A DNA stretch of 64,000 nt from Pseudomonas fluorescens (GCF_001648775.1 NZ_LVEJ01000024.1:92672-156671); one strand, 5' to 3'; counted from the first letter of the stretch, positions 40,953 to 50,890 are shown. Program-made: numbers and translations. Notes: a model not told the origin generated them from the letters alone.

Positions 40953-42134
40953 ATGGTGATTGTTGATCGACGCAGCCGCGCTGTTGCTGCGCTGTTACTG
41001 GCAGGACTGCTGAGCCTGTTGGCGCTGACGCCGCGCGCGGCCCACGCCAGCGAAACGGCTGCGGCACGCACTGAAGTGACCGACCTGCTCGGGCGCAAGG
41101 TCAAGGTGCATCTGCCGGTCAGACGCGTCATCCTCGGTGAAGGCCGGCAGTTGTATCTGGTCGCCGCGCTGGACACACAGAATCCAATCGAACGCATCGT
41201 CGGCTGGCGCAAGGACCTGATCCAGTCGGACCCGGACACTTACAACGCCTACCTGCGCAAATTCCCCGGCATCGCCAAAATCCCCACCTTCGGCGGGTTT
41301 GAAGACGGCACCTTTGATATCGAACAAGCGATCTCGCAACGCCCGGACGTGATCATCCTCAACATCGAAGCTCAGCATGCCACGGAGGATGCGCGCTACA
41401 TCGAAAAGCTCGACGCCCTTGGCATCCCGGTGGTGTACGTCGACTTTCGCAACAACCCGATGCAGAACACCGAACCGACCATGCGCCTGTTCGGCAAACT
41501 GTTCGGTAAAGAGCAGCGCGCCGAAGCCTTCATTGATTTTCGCAACCAGCAGATTCACCGCGTCACCGACGTCATCGAGAAACAGCATCCACCACGGCCA
41601 AGCGTGTTCATCGAGCGCATCGGCGGCTACACCGACGATTGCTGCCTGAGTTTCGGCAACGAAAACTTCGGCCTGTTTGTCGACATGGCCGGCGGCAACA
41701 ACATCGCCCGGGGGATCATCCCGACCACATTCGGCCAGTTGAACCCCGAGCAGGTCATCGTCGCCAATCCGGCGCACGTCGTCGTCACCACGGCCAACTG
41801 GGAAGCCTTTGCTCCCGGCGGTCATTGGGTCGGCGTCGGCCCGGGTGCGGACATGGCGCAGGCGCGGAAAAAACTCGCGTGGTACACCCGGCGTCCGGCC
41901 TACGCCGGGATCAAGGCGCAGGACACTCAAGCCTTTCACGCCATCTGGCACCAGTTCTACAACAGCCCTTATCAGTTCGTGGCCATCCAGCAATTGGCCA
42001 AATGGTTCCACCCGGAGCTGTTTGCCGACCTCGATCCGGATGCCTCCTTCCGCGAACTGCACGAGCGCTTCCTGCCCGTGCCGTATGAGTCGGGCTACTT
42101 TGTCAGCTTGCGCAACCCTGAGGCGAAACCATGA
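40953..42134 (+). CDS. Iron-siderophore ABC transporter, periplasmic binding protein
   Basis: A 393-residue cluster A-II binding protein with a signal peptide ending near AHA (about residues 1-32). The body has the usual two lobes (VTDLLGRKVKVHLPVRRVIL, later FDIEQAISQRPDVIIL). The ATG at 40953 is chosen because AAGG lies 8 bases upstream; a TTG two codons earlier is less likely. It is unusually long for the family, with an extended C-terminal part (HAIWHQFYNSPYQFVAIQQL) seen in larger siderophore-binding proteins. It overlaps the permease gene by ATGA and completes import of the chelate taken up by the receptor. Confidence 0.88.
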   Translation: MVIVDRRSRAVAALLLAGLLSLLALTPRAAHASETAAARTEVTDLLGRKVKVHLPVRRVILGEGRQLYLVAALDTQNPIERIVGWRKDLIQSDPDTYNAYLRKFPGIAKIPTFGGFEDGTFDIEQAISQRPDVIILNIEAQHATEDARYIEKLDALGIPVVYVDFRNNPMQNTEPTMRLFGKLFGKEQRAEAFIDFRNQQIHRVTDVIEKQHPPRPSVFIERIGGYTDDCCLSFGNENFGLFVDMAGGNNIARGIIPTTFGQLNPEQVIVANPAHVVVTTANWEAFAPGGHWVGVGPGADMAQARKKLAWYTRRPAYAGIKAQDTQAFHAIWHQFYNSPYQFVAIQQLAKWFHPELFADLDPDASFRELHERFLPVPYESGYFVSLRNPEAKP

Positions 42135-43192
42135 GCTCGTTGACCGACACCGTCGAGGTGCAGCGCGAAACCTATCGGCGACTGGTGCTGCGTAAACGCC
42201 TGATCCTCGCCGGGCTGGTGGTTCTGTTGCTGTGCAGCGTAGTGCTCGACCTGGCACTCGGCCCGGCGAGTTACAGTTTCAGCGAAGTGCTCGGCGCCCT
42301 GTTTTCGCCGGACAGCGCTTCGCCACAAGTGCGCGTGGTGATGTGGGACATTCGCCTGCCGGTGGCGCTGATGGCGGTGGCGGTCGGCGCGGCGTTATCG
42401 CTGGCCGGTGCGCAGATGCAGACGATCCTCAACAACCCGCTGGCCAGTCCGTTTACCTTGGGTATTTCCGCTGCCGCCAGTTTCGGCGCGGCGTTGGGCC
42501 TGGCGTTCGGTGTTGCGCTGTTCCCGCTGGCGGCGCAATTCATGGTGCCGCTCAACGCGTTCATCATGGCCATGCTTTCGGCGCTGCTGATTCACTTTCT
42601 GAGCATGCGTCGTGGCGTCACCGCCGAAACCATTGTGTTGCTCGGCATCGCGCTGGTGTTCACCTTCAACGCACTGCTGGCGCTGGTGCAGTTCTTTGCC
42701 ACCGAACAAGCCGTCGCCGCCGTGGTGTTCTGGACCATGGGCAGTCTGACCAAAGCCACCTGGCCGAAACTCGGGGTGATCTGTCTGGTGATTCTGATCA
42801 CCCTGCCGATCTTCGCCAAACGCGCCTGGGCCTTGACTGCTCTGCGTCTCGGCGACGACAAGGCCGCCAGTTTCGGCATCAACGTGCGCAGCCTGCGCTT
42901 TCAGACGTTGATCATGGTCAGCCTGCTGGCCTCGTTTCCCGTGGCTTTCGTCGGCACCATCGGCTTCATCGGTCTGGTCGGCCCGCACATCGCGCGCATG
43001 CTGATCGGTGAAGATCAGCGCTTCTTTCTCCCGGCCTCGTTGCTCACGGGTTCGTTGATTCTCTCGGCCAGTTCCGTGGTCAGCAAAACCCTGATCCCCG
43101 GAGCGATTTTCCCTATCGGCGTGGTCACCTCATTGATCGGCGTGCCGTTCTTCATTTCACTGATCCTTGGCGGGAAGAAAAACTCATGGTGA
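42131..43192 (+). CDS. FecCD-family iron-siderophore permease
   Basis: A 353-residue inner-membrane permease with about ten hydrophobic segments. Landmarks are NNPLASPFTLGISAAASFG in the channel region and GFIGLVGPHIARMLIGEDQR at the ATPase contact. It is a single-gene permease, so it probably forms a homodimer. It starts in the stop codon of the binding-protein gene and overlaps the ATPase gene by 7 bases, indicating a translationally coupled three-gene importer. Confidence 0.9.
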   Translation: MSSLTDTVEVQRETYRRLVLRKRLILAGLVVLLLCSVVLDLALGPASYSFSEVLGALFSPDSASPQVRVVMWDIRLPVALMAVAVGAALSLAGAQMQTILNNPLASPFTLGISAAASFGAALGLAFGVALFPLAAQFMVPLNAFIMAMLSALLIHFLSMRRGVTAETIVLLGIALVFTFNALLALVQFFATEQAVAAVVFWTMGSLTKATWPKLGVICLVILITLPIFAKRAWALTALRLGDDKAASFGINVRSLRFQTLIMVSLLASFPVAFVGTIGFIGLVGPHIARMLIGEDQRFFLPASLLTGSLILSASSVVSKTLIPGAIFPIGVVTSLIGVPFFISLILGGKKNSW

Positions 43193-43941
43193 CGCTGCAA
43201 CTGGACAATCTGGGCGCCCGCTATGGTCAGCGCGAGATCATTCGTGGCGTCTCGACGGCGAGGTTTTTTGGCGGGCAGGTGGTGGCCGTGGTCGGCCCCA
43301 ATGCGGCCGGTAAATCAACATTGTTCAAGCGCATGGCCGGGCTGATCGATGGCCCCGGACGGGTGATTTTGCAAGAATCGAAAAAAGGCCCGACAGGCAT
43401 CAGTTACATGCCGCAGGGCCTGAACGCCAGTGCGCGATTGACGGTGTACGAGTCGGTGCTGCTGGCGCGCAAGCAACTGACGCCGGGCTGGGTGGTCCAC
43501 GATGACGAGCTGAAACTGGTCGACGAAATTCTCGCCGCGCTGGGGGTCACGGCGCTGTCGTTTCGCAACCTCGGCGAACTCAGCGGTGGTCAGCAACAGT
43601 TGGTGTCCATCGCGCAGACGCTGGTGCGCGAGCCAGAAATCCTGCTGATGGACGAACCGACCAGCGCCCTCGACATGCATCGGCAGGTGCAGGTGCTGAA
43701 CTTCATGCGCAGCCTCGCGCGCAAACGCGAGGTGATTGTGTTCATTGCCATCCATGATCTGAATCAGGCGTTGCGCTTCGCCGATCAGGTGCTGGTGATA
43801 GCCGAGGGCACCAGCCAGGGCAGCGGCCCGAGCGACGAGGTGATCACCGAGCAGATGCTGCGCGACGTCTACAAGGTCGAGGCGCGGATCGAACAGTGCA
43901 GCCGCGGGCTGCAGCATATTCTGATCGACGATATCGTTTGA
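43186..43941 (+). CDS. Iron-siderophore ABC transporter, ATP-binding protein
   Basis: A 251-residue ATPase: Walker A GPNAAGKS (37-44), signature LSGGQ (132-136), Walker B with LLMDEPTSALD (153-163), and the switch histidine in IAIHDLNQALRF. It is the last gene of the siderophore locus. The following gene is on the opposite strand with 10 bases between stop codons. Confidence 0.9.
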   Translation: MVTLQLDNLGARYGQREIIRGVSTARFFGGQVVAVVGPNAAGKSTLFKRMAGLIDGPGRVILQESKKGPTGISYMPQGLNASARLTVYESVLLARKQLTPGWVVHDDELKLVDEILAALGVTALSFRNLGELSGGQQQLVSIAQTLVREPEILLMDEPTSALDMHRQVQVLNFMRSLARKREVIVFIAIHDLNQALRFADQVLVIAEGTSQGSGPSDEVITEQMLRDVYKVEARIEQCSRGLQHILIDDIV

Positions 43942-43951
43942 TCCCCAGCGA

Positions 43952-44950
43952 TCAAGGATCGACTTGCGCCATCAACTCCGGCACCGATTCCGGGCGTTTC
44001 GCATAACGCTGGGCCAGCACCGCGCAAACCATCAACTGGATCTGATGGAACAGCATCAACGGCAGAATCAACACGCCAATGGTACTGCCGGCAAACAACA
44101 CCTGCGCCATCGGCACACCGGTGGCCAGGCTCTTTTTCGAGCCGCAGAACAGGATAGTGATGCGGTCTTCCTGGCTGAAGCCGAAGGCCTTGCCGAGTAG
44201 CGTCGATGCCAGCAACACCAGCGCCAGCAGGATGCAGCAAACTATCACCAGCCCGAGCAGTTCGACCACCGGGATCTGATGCCAGATGCCTTCATTGACT
44301 GCTTCACTGAACGCGCCGTAAACCACTAGCAGAATCGAACCCTGATCGACGAACTTCAGCCAGTTCTTGTTGCGTCCCACCCACGCACCGATCCAGCGCC
44401 GGGCGATCTGCCCGGCAATGAACGGCAGCAACAATTGCACGCTGATTTTCAGGATTGCGTCGAGGGTTGAGCCGCCGTCACCGTGCACGTTGAGCAGCAA
44501 CGTCACCAACAGCGGCGTGAGGAAAATCCCGAACAGGCTCGACGCCGCCGCGCTGCAAATCGCCGCCGGAATATTGCCCCGCGCCAGCGACGTGAAGGCG
44601 ATCGCCGACTGCACCGTGGCCGGCAACGCGCACAGGTAAAGCATGCCCAGGTACAGCTTGTCGCCGATCAACGGTGACAGCAGCGGTTTCAGCGCCAGGC
44701 CCAATAACGGGAAAAGGACAAACGTCAAACCGAACACCAGCAAATGCAGGCGCCAGTGACCGGCACCGGCAATGATCGATTCGCGCGAGAGCTTGGCGCC
44801 ATGCAAGAAAAACAACAGGGCGATGGCAAGGTTGGTCAGCCAGCCGAAGCCGACGGCGACCTGGCCGCTGGCCGGCAGGAAACTGGCCAGCAGCACGACG
44901 CCAATCAGCGTCAGGGTGAAGTTATCGGGCAAAAAACGTGGGCGAGTCAT
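43952..44950 (-). CDS. SBF-like (bile acid:sodium symporter superfamily) transporter
   Basis: A 332-residue inner-membrane protein with about ten hydrophobic segments, of the YfeH/SBF-like family. Typical features are the N-terminal FLHGAKLSRESI, the TVQSAIAFTSLARGN segment (broken-helix substrate site) and FCGSKKSLATGVPMA. Such proteins are sodium-coupled organic anion or metabolite carriers; the substrate here is unknown. It is divergent from the AraC regulator, 84 bases away, which probably controls it. Confidence 0.85.
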   Translation of the reverse strand: MTRPRFLPDNFTLTLIGVVLLASFLPASGQVAVGFGWLTNLAIALLFFLHGAKLSRESIIAGAGHWRLHLLVFGLTFVLFPLLGLALKPLLSPLIGDKLYLGMLYLCALPATVQSAIAFTSLARGNIPAAICSAAASSLFGIFLTPLLVTLLLNVHGDGGSTLDAILKISVQLLLPFIAGQIARRWIGAWVGRNKNWLKFVDQGSILLVVYGAFSEAVNEGIWHQIPVVELLGLVIVCCILLALVLLASTLLGKAFGFSQEDRITILFCGSKKSLATGVPMAQVLFAGSTIGVLILPLMLFHQIQLMVCAVLAQRYAKRPESVPELMAQVDP

Positions 44951-45034
44951 GGTCGGTTCATCCGGGGGTTGCCAGTGCGTGCTGACGACTCTAACGTGAC
45001 TGCCAATTACCGACTAACGCCGAAGGGCCACAAG

Positions 45035-45823
45035 ATGCCGCCTAAAGGACATGACAAAAGCGTGCGCCGCAGCATTCCCGGGCTGCCCAGCCTGCCACGT
45101 CCACTCTACGGGCGTACCGAATCGCTGCCCAATCGCGCCCTGACCCGACGCCACAGTCACCCATGGGTGCAATTGTCCTATGCGATTCAGGGTGTGCTGG
45201 AAATCCAGACCAGTGCCGGCCGCTTTGTCGCCCCGCCGGAGCGCGCGGTGTGGATCCCGGCGGGCGTGCCGCATCGGGTATTCAGCTCGCCGCACACGGA
45301 AATGCGCAGCCTCTACATCGATTGCAGCGTCGCCGAATGGGCGCTCGAGCGCTGCCACGTGCTCGGCGTCAGCGATTTGCTCAGGGAGTTGATCCGCGCG
45401 TTCAGTCAGGTTCCGGTGGAGTACGACCAGAGCGGCCCACACGGACGTCTGGCGCAAGTGATCCTCGATCAACTGGCCGAAGCACCGCAGATCGACCTGA
45501 TGCTGCCGTTGCCGCAGGACGCTCGCTTGAAGCAGATCTACCAGAGCCTTGAACAACACCCGGAACAGCAGACCACGCTGAGCCATTGGAGCGAGAAGTT
45601 CGGCGTCACCGAAAAAACCCTCACCCGCCTGTTTCTGCGTGACACCGGCCTGACCTTCCGCGCCTGGCGACAGCGCTTGCGCCTGCTCGGCGCGCTGACA
45701 CCGCTGGAGAAAGGTGAGCGCGTCACCGACGTCGCGCTGGCCTGCGGTTACGATTCGACGTCGGCGTTCATTGCGGCCTTTCGACAGCAGTTCGGGGAAA
45801 CGCCCGGCGAGTTTTTTCGCTGA
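45035..45823 (+). CDS. AraC family transcriptional regulator with N-terminal cupin
   Basis: A 262-residue regulator: an N-terminal cupin-like sensing domain (about 28-120, with RRHSHPWVQLSYAIQGVLEI) and a C-terminal pair of HTH motifs (about 170-262, ending DSTSAFIAAFRQQFGETPGE). The frame is open upstream to 44744 across the neighbouring transporter gene, but the ATG at 45035, with GAAGGG upstream, gives the usual family length. It is divergent from the SBF-like transporter and convergent with the peroxidase gene, whose stop codon is immediately adjacent. Confidence 0.87.
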   Translation: MPPKGHDKSVRRSIPGLPSLPRPLYGRTESLPNRALTRRHSHPWVQLSYAIQGVLEIQTSAGRFVAPPERAVWIPAGVPHRVFSSPHTEMRSLYIDCSVAEWALERCHVLGVSDLLRELIRAFSQVPVEYDQSGPHGRLAQVILDQLAEAPQIDLMLPLPQDARLKQIYQSLEQHPEQQTTLSHWSEKFGVTEKTLTRLFLRDTGLTFRAWRQRLRLLGALTPLEKGERVTDVALACGYDSTSAFIAAFRQQFGETPGEFFR

Positions 45824-46768
45824 TCAGCGATCCGCCAGTTCTTCCAGCAAATCGGCCGATGGCACGAAATACAGGCTGCCGGTGACCGCCGTGCTGAAGT
45901 CCAGCAACTTGTCGTAATTGCCCGGCGGCTTGCCGACGAACATGTTTTCCAGCATCTGTTCCATCGGTTCCGGCGAACGCGCGTAGCCGATGAAGAACGT
46001 ACCAAACTCCCCTGCCCCCGGCCGGCCGAACGGCATGTTATCACGGAGGATTTTCACTTCCTCGCCGGCTGCGTTAGTGATGGTGGTCAGCGCACTGTGC
46101 GAGTTGCTCGGTTTGACCGCGTCATCCAGTTCGATATCGGACAGTTTCGTGCGACCGATGACGCGCTCCTGAGCTTCAACGCTCAAGCCGTTCCACGCGG
46201 TCATGTTGTGCAGGTACTTCTGCACCAGCACATAACTGCCGCCACTGAAGTCCGGGTCTTCATCGCCGACGATGGTGAAATTCACCGCTTTGCGCCCGAC
46301 CGGGTTTTCCGTGCCGTCGACGAAGCCGATGATGCTGCGCATGTCGAAATAGCGAAAACCCTGCACCTCATCGACCACCGTCACTGCATCGCCGAGGACC
46401 GCCATGATTTGCGTGGCCAGCTCAAAACACAGGTCCATTTGATCGGCGCGGATGTGCAGCAAAAGGTCACCCGGGGTTGCCGGAGCGTGCCGCCCCTCCG
46501 CGCCAAACTCGCGAAAACCGTGCAGCGCCGCCGGGCGCGGATGGCCGAACAGGCGATCCCAGGCGTTCGAGGAAAAGCCGCAGATGCACGTCAGATTGCC
46601 TGTCGGTACGCGCTTGCCCACCGAACGCACCAGCCCGGCGACGTCACCGCACCAGTCTTTGACGGTTTGCGCGGCGTCGGTCCCGGCATTCAGCGTCGCG
46701 ACAATGAAAATCGCGCTACTGGTGATCGGACTGCACACCGCTTGAGGTTCGAGAATGTCGGTATTCAT
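45824..46768 (-). CDS. DyP-type heme peroxidase
   Basis: A 314-residue dye-decolorising peroxidase. The family GxxDG motif is GFVDG (148-152) with catalytic Asp151, the proximal heme histidine is His224 in SNSHSALT, and the distal arginine is Arg242 in ILRDNMPFG. No Tat signal is present, so it is probably cytoplasmic or the cargo of an encapsulin, although no encapsulin gene is nearby. It oxidises organic substrates with peroxide; the physiological substrate is unknown. Its stop codon touches that of the AraC gene. Confidence 0.92.
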   Translation of the reverse strand: MNTDILEPQAVCSPITSSAIFIVATLNAGTDAAQTVKDWCGDVAGLVRSVGKRVPTGNLTCICGFSSNAWDRLFGHPRPAALHGFREFGAEGRHAPATPGDLLLHIRADQMDLCFELATQIMAVLGDAVTVVDEVQGFRYFDMRSIIGFVDGTENPVGRKAVNFTIVGDEDPDFSGGSYVLVQKYLHNMTAWNGLSVEAQERVIGRTKLSDIELDDAVKPSNSHSALTTITNAAGEEVKILRDNMPFGRPGAGEFGTFFIGYARSPEPMEQMLENMFVGKPPGNYDKLLDFSTAVTGSLYFVPSADLLEELADR

Positions 46769-46932
46769 CGCTGAAAATGTCGCTCCGTAAAAAGTGCCCG
46801 AGCTGTCAACGAGGGCTGATACTTCGTTTTTAACGAACTGTTACGCAGAAATAAACGATTTTTCTTTGGCGCAAACTCGTCGCTAGCATGGCCTCGTCTG
46901 ACCCCAATCGAAGAATAGACAGGGAGCGTGAC

Positions 46933-47907
46933 ATGCCAGCCACAAACATCAATATCGGCGAACCGTGGATGTGGGGCGCCTTCATCGTTTTCGTACTTGC
47001 CATGCTGGCATTGGACCTGTTTGTCTTCGGTGGGCGCAAGGCGCATCGGGTCTCAGTGCGGGAAGCCTTGTCCTGGGTCATTGCCTGGTGCTTGTTGGCG
47101 CTGAGCTTTGCGGCGTTGCTCTGGTGGTACCTGCACGGCGCGTTTGGCGCCGAGATCGCCCGGGAGAAGACCCTCGAATTCCTCACCGGTTATCTGATCG
47201 AGCAGTCACTGTCGATCGACAACATGTTCGTCTTCGTGATGATCTTCAGCTACTTCGCGGTGCCGCCGGAGCTGCAGCGGCGCGTGCTGCTGTACGGCGT
47301 GCTCGGGGCAATCGTGATGCGCGCGGTGATGATTTTTGCCGGCGTGTGGCTGGTGTCGCAGTTCGAATGGCTGCTGTATGCGTTTGGTGTGTTCCTGATC
47401 ATCACCGGGATCAAGATGCTGGTGTTTGCCGAGCAGCAGCCGGACCTGGACAAGAATCCGCTGCTGCGCTGGGTGCGTGGGCATCTGCGCATTACCAGCG
47501 GTTTTCATGGCGAACGGTTTTTCATCTTGCAGAACGGCGTGCGCTGGGCCACGCCGATGTTTCTGGTGCTGGTGCTGATCGAGGCCAGTGACCTGATGTT
47601 CGCGGTCGACAGCATCCCGGCAATTTTCGCCGTGACGACAGACCCGTTCATTGTCTTCACCTCGAATATCTTCGCGATCATGGGCCTGCGCGCGCTGTAC
47701 TTCCTGCTGGCGGACATGGCGGACCGCTTTCACTTGCTCAAGTATGGGCTGGCGATCGTGCTGGTGTTTATCGGCGGCAAAATGGTCTTGATGCCATGGT
47801 TGCACATGCCGGTGGAGTGGTCGCTGGCGGTGGTGGGTGGGGTGATTCTGAGTTCGGTATTGCTGAGTCTGGTGATGACCAAAGATGCCGAACGCCGCAC
47901 TGAATGA
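46933..47907 (+). CDS. TerC/Alx family membrane protein
   Basis: A 324-residue integral membrane protein with about nine hydrophobic segments. Family motifs include the early LALDLFVFGGRKAHRV, YLIEQSLSIDNMFVF and IEASDLMFAVDSIPAIFAV, whose acidic residues are thought to handle metal ions. Homologues (Alx, MneA) export manganese. The ATG at 46933 follows GGGAG; an upstream in-frame ATG at 46888 has none. No manganese riboswitch could be recognised in the short upstream region. Confidence 0.88.
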   Translation: MPATNINIGEPWMWGAFIVFVLAMLALDLFVFGGRKAHRVSVREALSWVIAWCLLALSFAALLWWYLHGAFGAEIAREKTLEFLTGYLIEQSLSIDNMFVFVMIFSYFAVPPELQRRVLLYGVLGAIVMRAVMIFAGVWLVSQFEWLLYAFGVFLIITGIKMLVFAEQQPDLDKNPLLRWVRGHLRITSGFHGERFFILQNGVRWATPMFLVLVLIEASDLMFAVDSIPAIFAVTTDPFIVFTSNIFAIMGLRALYFLLADMADRFHLLKYGLAIVLVFIGGKMVLMPWLHMPVEWSLAVVGGVILSSVLLSLVMTKDAERRTE

Positions 47908-47921
47908 CACCCGACATAAAC

Positions 47922-48013
47922 CTGTGGGAGCGAGCTTGCTCGCGAAAGCGCTGTGTCATTCAACGATGATGCTGAATGATCCGACGCCTTCGCGAGCAAG
48001 CTCGCTCCCACAG
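47922..48013. repeat. REPIN (paired inverted REP elements)
   Basis: Two inverted copies of GTGGGAGCGAGCTTGCTCGCGA flank a spacer between the convergent TerC and PotF-like genes. The size and core match the element at 2704-2795. Confidence 0.85.
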
Positions 48014-48033
48014 GGATTTCATTTGGCCGATAG

Positions 48034-49134
48034 TTACTTATCGGACTTGATGCTGGTCCACACTCGGGTACGCACGCGCTCAAGTTTCTGCGGCAACGGC
48101 TGCACCACGTAGAGGTTTTTCAGCGCTTGCGGGGTCGGGGTCAGGTTCGGGTTGTCGGTGATTTCTTTGTTGATCAGCGGGATCGAATCCTTGTTCGCGT
48201 TCGGGTAGCCGAGGAAATCGCTGATCGGCGCAATCACTTTCGGGTCGAGCAAGGTGTTGAGGAACTCGTGGGCCTCGGCGACGTTTTTCGCGCTCTTCGG
48301 AATCGCGAAGGTGTCGAACCAGATCGGCGCGCCTTCCTTCGGCAGACGCCAGTCGACCACTACGCCGTTTTTCGCCTCTTTGGCGCGGTTGCCGAACTGA
48401 TAGAAACTGCCGGAGTAACCGATGGCCACGCAGATGTCGCCGTTGGCAATGTCGGTCATGTATTTGGCCGAGTTGAAGTAGGTCACGTACGGACGCACCT
48501 TGAGCATCAGCTCCTTGGCTTTTTCATAGTCGGCGGGGTTCTGGCTGTTCGGGTCGAGGCCGAGGTAATGCAGAGCCAACGGGAGGATTTCCGTCGGCGA
48601 ATCGAGCATCGCCACGCCGCAGGATTTGAGCTTTTCCATGTTCTCCGGTTTGAACACCAGATCCCAGCTGTCCACCGGCGCGTTGTCGCCCAACGCTGCT
48701 TTGACCTTGGCCGGGTTGAAGCCGATCAACACGGTGCCGACCATGTAGGGGACGCCGTACTGGTTGCCCGGATCGTTCTTGCCCAGCAGTTTCAACAGCT
48801 CCGGATCCTGGTGGCTCCAGTTCGGCAGTTTCGACTTGTCGAGTTTCTGAAAGACGCCAGCCTTGATCTGCGTTTCAAGGAACTGGTTCGACGGTACCAC
48901 CAGGTCGTAACCGGAGTTACCGGTGAGCAGTTTGGCTTCCAGGGATTCGTTGGTGTCGAAGGTGTCCCAGGTCACTTTGATGCCGCTTTTTGCAGCGAAA
49001 TCCTTGGGCACAGACGGCAGGATGTAGTCCGCCCAGTTGTACACGCGCAGTTCGCGTTGCTCAGCCTGGACGGCGCCGGCCAACAGCGTCAGCCCGCACA
49101 CAGTGGCACCCAGAATGCGTTTCATCGTGACCAT
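48034..49134 (-). CDS. Polyamine ABC transporter substrate-binding protein (PotF/PotD-like)
   Basis: A 366-residue periplasmic binding protein with a signal peptide (1-24, ending VQA). The mature start EQRELRVYNWADYILPSV and the downstream NSGYDLVVPSNQFL and PYMVGTVLIGFNP are characteristic of the spermidine/putrescine family. Starts at 49134 (ATG, GGGGA upstream) or 49125 are possible; the former has the better site. No ATPase or permease genes accompany it, so it is an orphan component, probably feeding a Pot system elsewhere or acting as a sensor. Confidence 0.88.
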   Translation of the reverse strand: MVTMKRILGATVCGLTLLAGAVQAEQRELRVYNWADYILPSVPKDFAAKSGIKVTWDTFDTNESLEAKLLTGNSGYDLVVPSNQFLETQIKAGVFQKLDKSKLPNWSHQDPELLKLLGKNDPGNQYGVPYMVGTVLIGFNPAKVKAALGDNAPVDSWDLVFKPENMEKLKSCGVAMLDSPTEILPLALHYLGLDPNSQNPADYEKAKELMLKVRPYVTYFNSAKYMTDIANGDICVAIGYSGSFYQFGNRAKEAKNGVVVDWRLPKEGAPIWFDTFAIPKSAKNVAEAHEFLNTLLDPKVIAPISDFLGYPNANKDSIPLINKEITDNPNLTPTPQALKNLYVVQPLPQKLERVRTRVWTSIKSDK

Positions 49135-49339
49135 GGTTATTCCCCAAAAGGCAGCGTGAGTTCGATGGTTTTTATGTTCTGTACACGGCAGCGGCTGTAA
49201 AGGTAGCCAAGGGTAAAAAGGCTCGAGCATCTTGTTGTGGTTTTGATTCTTGCTGACAGCGTAGCTGGAGCACAGTGGGGGATGGGCCAAAAGGGGATCG
49301 ATGTGGCCAATTTGAATGACCGTCGGAATGCGGAAACAA

Positions 49340-49366
49340 AAATGCCCGGCGAATGGCCGGGCATTG
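49340..49366 (-). terminator. Terminator of the NCS1 permease gene
   Basis: AATGCCCGGC/GCCGGGCATT (49341-49350 with 49356-49365) forms a 10-bp stem and is followed, reading leftward, by a T-rich tract. It lies just after the leftward permease gene. Confidence 0.75.
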
Positions 49367-49383
49367 TGGTGAAGCGGATCAGG

Positions 49384-50796
49384 TCAGTCGGTGTAACCCA
49401 GTCTGGCCGCCCTGCTCTGCTGAGTCTGGCCGCGTGTCGCCAGGCAGTAATACAGCGGGACTGTCACCACTAGGCCGACCAGCCAGGACAGATCCGCACC
49501 GTCAACCAGATTGGCGTACGGCCCGACATACAGCGACGTGTTGGCGAATGGCAGTTGCACGAGGATGCCAATGAAGTAAGCAATGATCGCGTGCAGATTA
49601 AAGCGCCCGTAAACCCCGCCATCGGCGCGGAAGATCGAGGTGATGTCGTAGCAGCCGCGCTTGATCAGGTAGAAGTCGATCAGGTTGATTGATGCCCACG
49701 GCACCAGCACCAGCAGCAGCGCCAGAATCAAACCGATGAACTCGGAAATGAAGTCCGCCGACGCGCCCAACGCAACCACGCAGCAACCCGCGAGCACCAC
49801 GCTCGACAACACCACGCGCACCTTGATGCTCGGCGTCCATTGGCTGGCAAACGTCTGGATCGAGGTGATGATCGACAGCACCGCGCCATACAGATTCAGC
49901 GCGTTGTGGCTGATGATGTTAAGCAGGAACAACACCATCAGAATCGGCCCGAGCCAACCCGTCGACTGTTTGACCGCGACCATCGCCTCGGTGCCTTCCG
50001 GGGTCGCCAGCACCGCCACGGCGCCGAAGCTGAACGACAGAATCGTCCCCAGCGTCGCGCCCAGATAAGTCGCCCAGAACGGTTTGGCAATGCCGATATC
50101 CGCCGGCAGGTAACGCGAGTAATCGGACACGTACGGCGAGAAACTGATCTGCCAGATGATCCCCAGCGACACCGTCGCCAGCCAGCCGGACAGGTTGAAA
50201 CTGCCGCGAGTGAGAAAGTCCGCCGGCAAGTCATGGGCGAAGATATAGATGAACCCGGCCAGCAACGCGCTGCCCATCACCCAGGTTCCAATGCGGTTCA
50301 GTGTGTGGATGAAGTTGTAGCCGATCACGCCAATCGCCGTGGCCGCCAGTGCACCGATCAGAATGCTCAGCGGCGCCGGCACCGACGGCGCAATGCCGAC
50401 GATGGATTTACCCGCCAGGACGATGTTGGAAATAAAGAAACCGATGTAGATCAGCGCGGCGAAGAACACGATCAACAGCGCGCCGTAACGGCCGAACTGG
50501 CCGCGACTCTGAACCATTTGCGGAATGCCCATGCGCGGGCCTTGCGCCGAGGCCAGCGCGATCACCACGCCGCCGATCAGGTGCCCCAGCGCAATCGCCA
50601 GCAGCCCCCAGAGCAAATCGAGATGGAACACCTGAACCACCATGGCGCCGGTGACGATGGGCAGTGGCGCAATGTTGGTGCTGAACCAAAGAGTGAATAG
50701 GTCGCGGGCCTTCCCGTGGCGTTCCGCGAGTGGGACGTAGTCGACCGTATGATTCTCGATCAACGGATCTTGCCGGGACATCTGGGACATATGCAT
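49384..50796 (-). CDS. NCS1-family purine/cytosine-type permease
   Basis: A 470-residue symporter with about 12 hydrophobic segments, of the nucleobase:cation symporter-1 family. Recognisable parts are the N-terminal LFTLWFSTNIAPLPIVTGAM, the FSPYVSDYSRYLP segment in the core and VPWASINLIDFYLIKRG. Substrates of the family include cytosine, allantoin, hydantoins and pyrimidine-like vitamins. It is divergent from the flavin reductase/monooxygenase pair, and both promoters carry the same TGGTAT(A/T)CCA palindrome, suggesting it imports the compound those enzymes oxidise. The start could be 50796 or 50790; the ribosome site is weak. Confidence 0.88.
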   Translation of the reverse strand: MHMSQMSRQDPLIENHTVDYVPLAERHGKARDLFTLWFSTNIAPLPIVTGAMVVQVFHLDLLWGLLAIALGHLIGGVVIALASAQGPRMGIPQMVQSRGQFGRYGALLIVFFAALIYIGFFISNIVLAGKSIVGIAPSVPAPLSILIGALAATAIGVIGYNFIHTLNRIGTWVMGSALLAGFIYIFAHDLPADFLTRGSFNLSGWLATVSLGIIWQISFSPYVSDYSRYLPADIGIAKPFWATYLGATLGTILSFSFGAVAVLATPEGTEAMVAVKQSTGWLGPILMVLFLLNIISHNALNLYGAVLSIITSIQTFASQWTPSIKVRVVLSSVVLAGCCVVALGASADFISEFIGLILALLLVLVPWASINLIDFYLIKRGCYDITSIFRADGGVYGRFNLHAIIAYFIGILVQLPFANTSLYVGPYANLVDGADLSWLVGLVVTVPLYYCLATRGQTQQSRAARLGYTD

Positions 50797-50880
50797 GAAC
50801 TCGAGTTTGTCTGTTCTTATCGTTGTATGAAGCCAAACCGGGGGGACTCTCTGGCCGCCCCTCAGATGCAGACCATATTA

Positions 50881-50890
50881 TGGTATTCCA
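50881..50890. promoter_or_regulatory. GntR-like operator half of a pair (permease side)
   Basis: TGGTATTCCA is a near-perfect palindrome 85 bases before the leftward permease start. It differs by one base from the perfect copy at 51054. Confidence 0.5.
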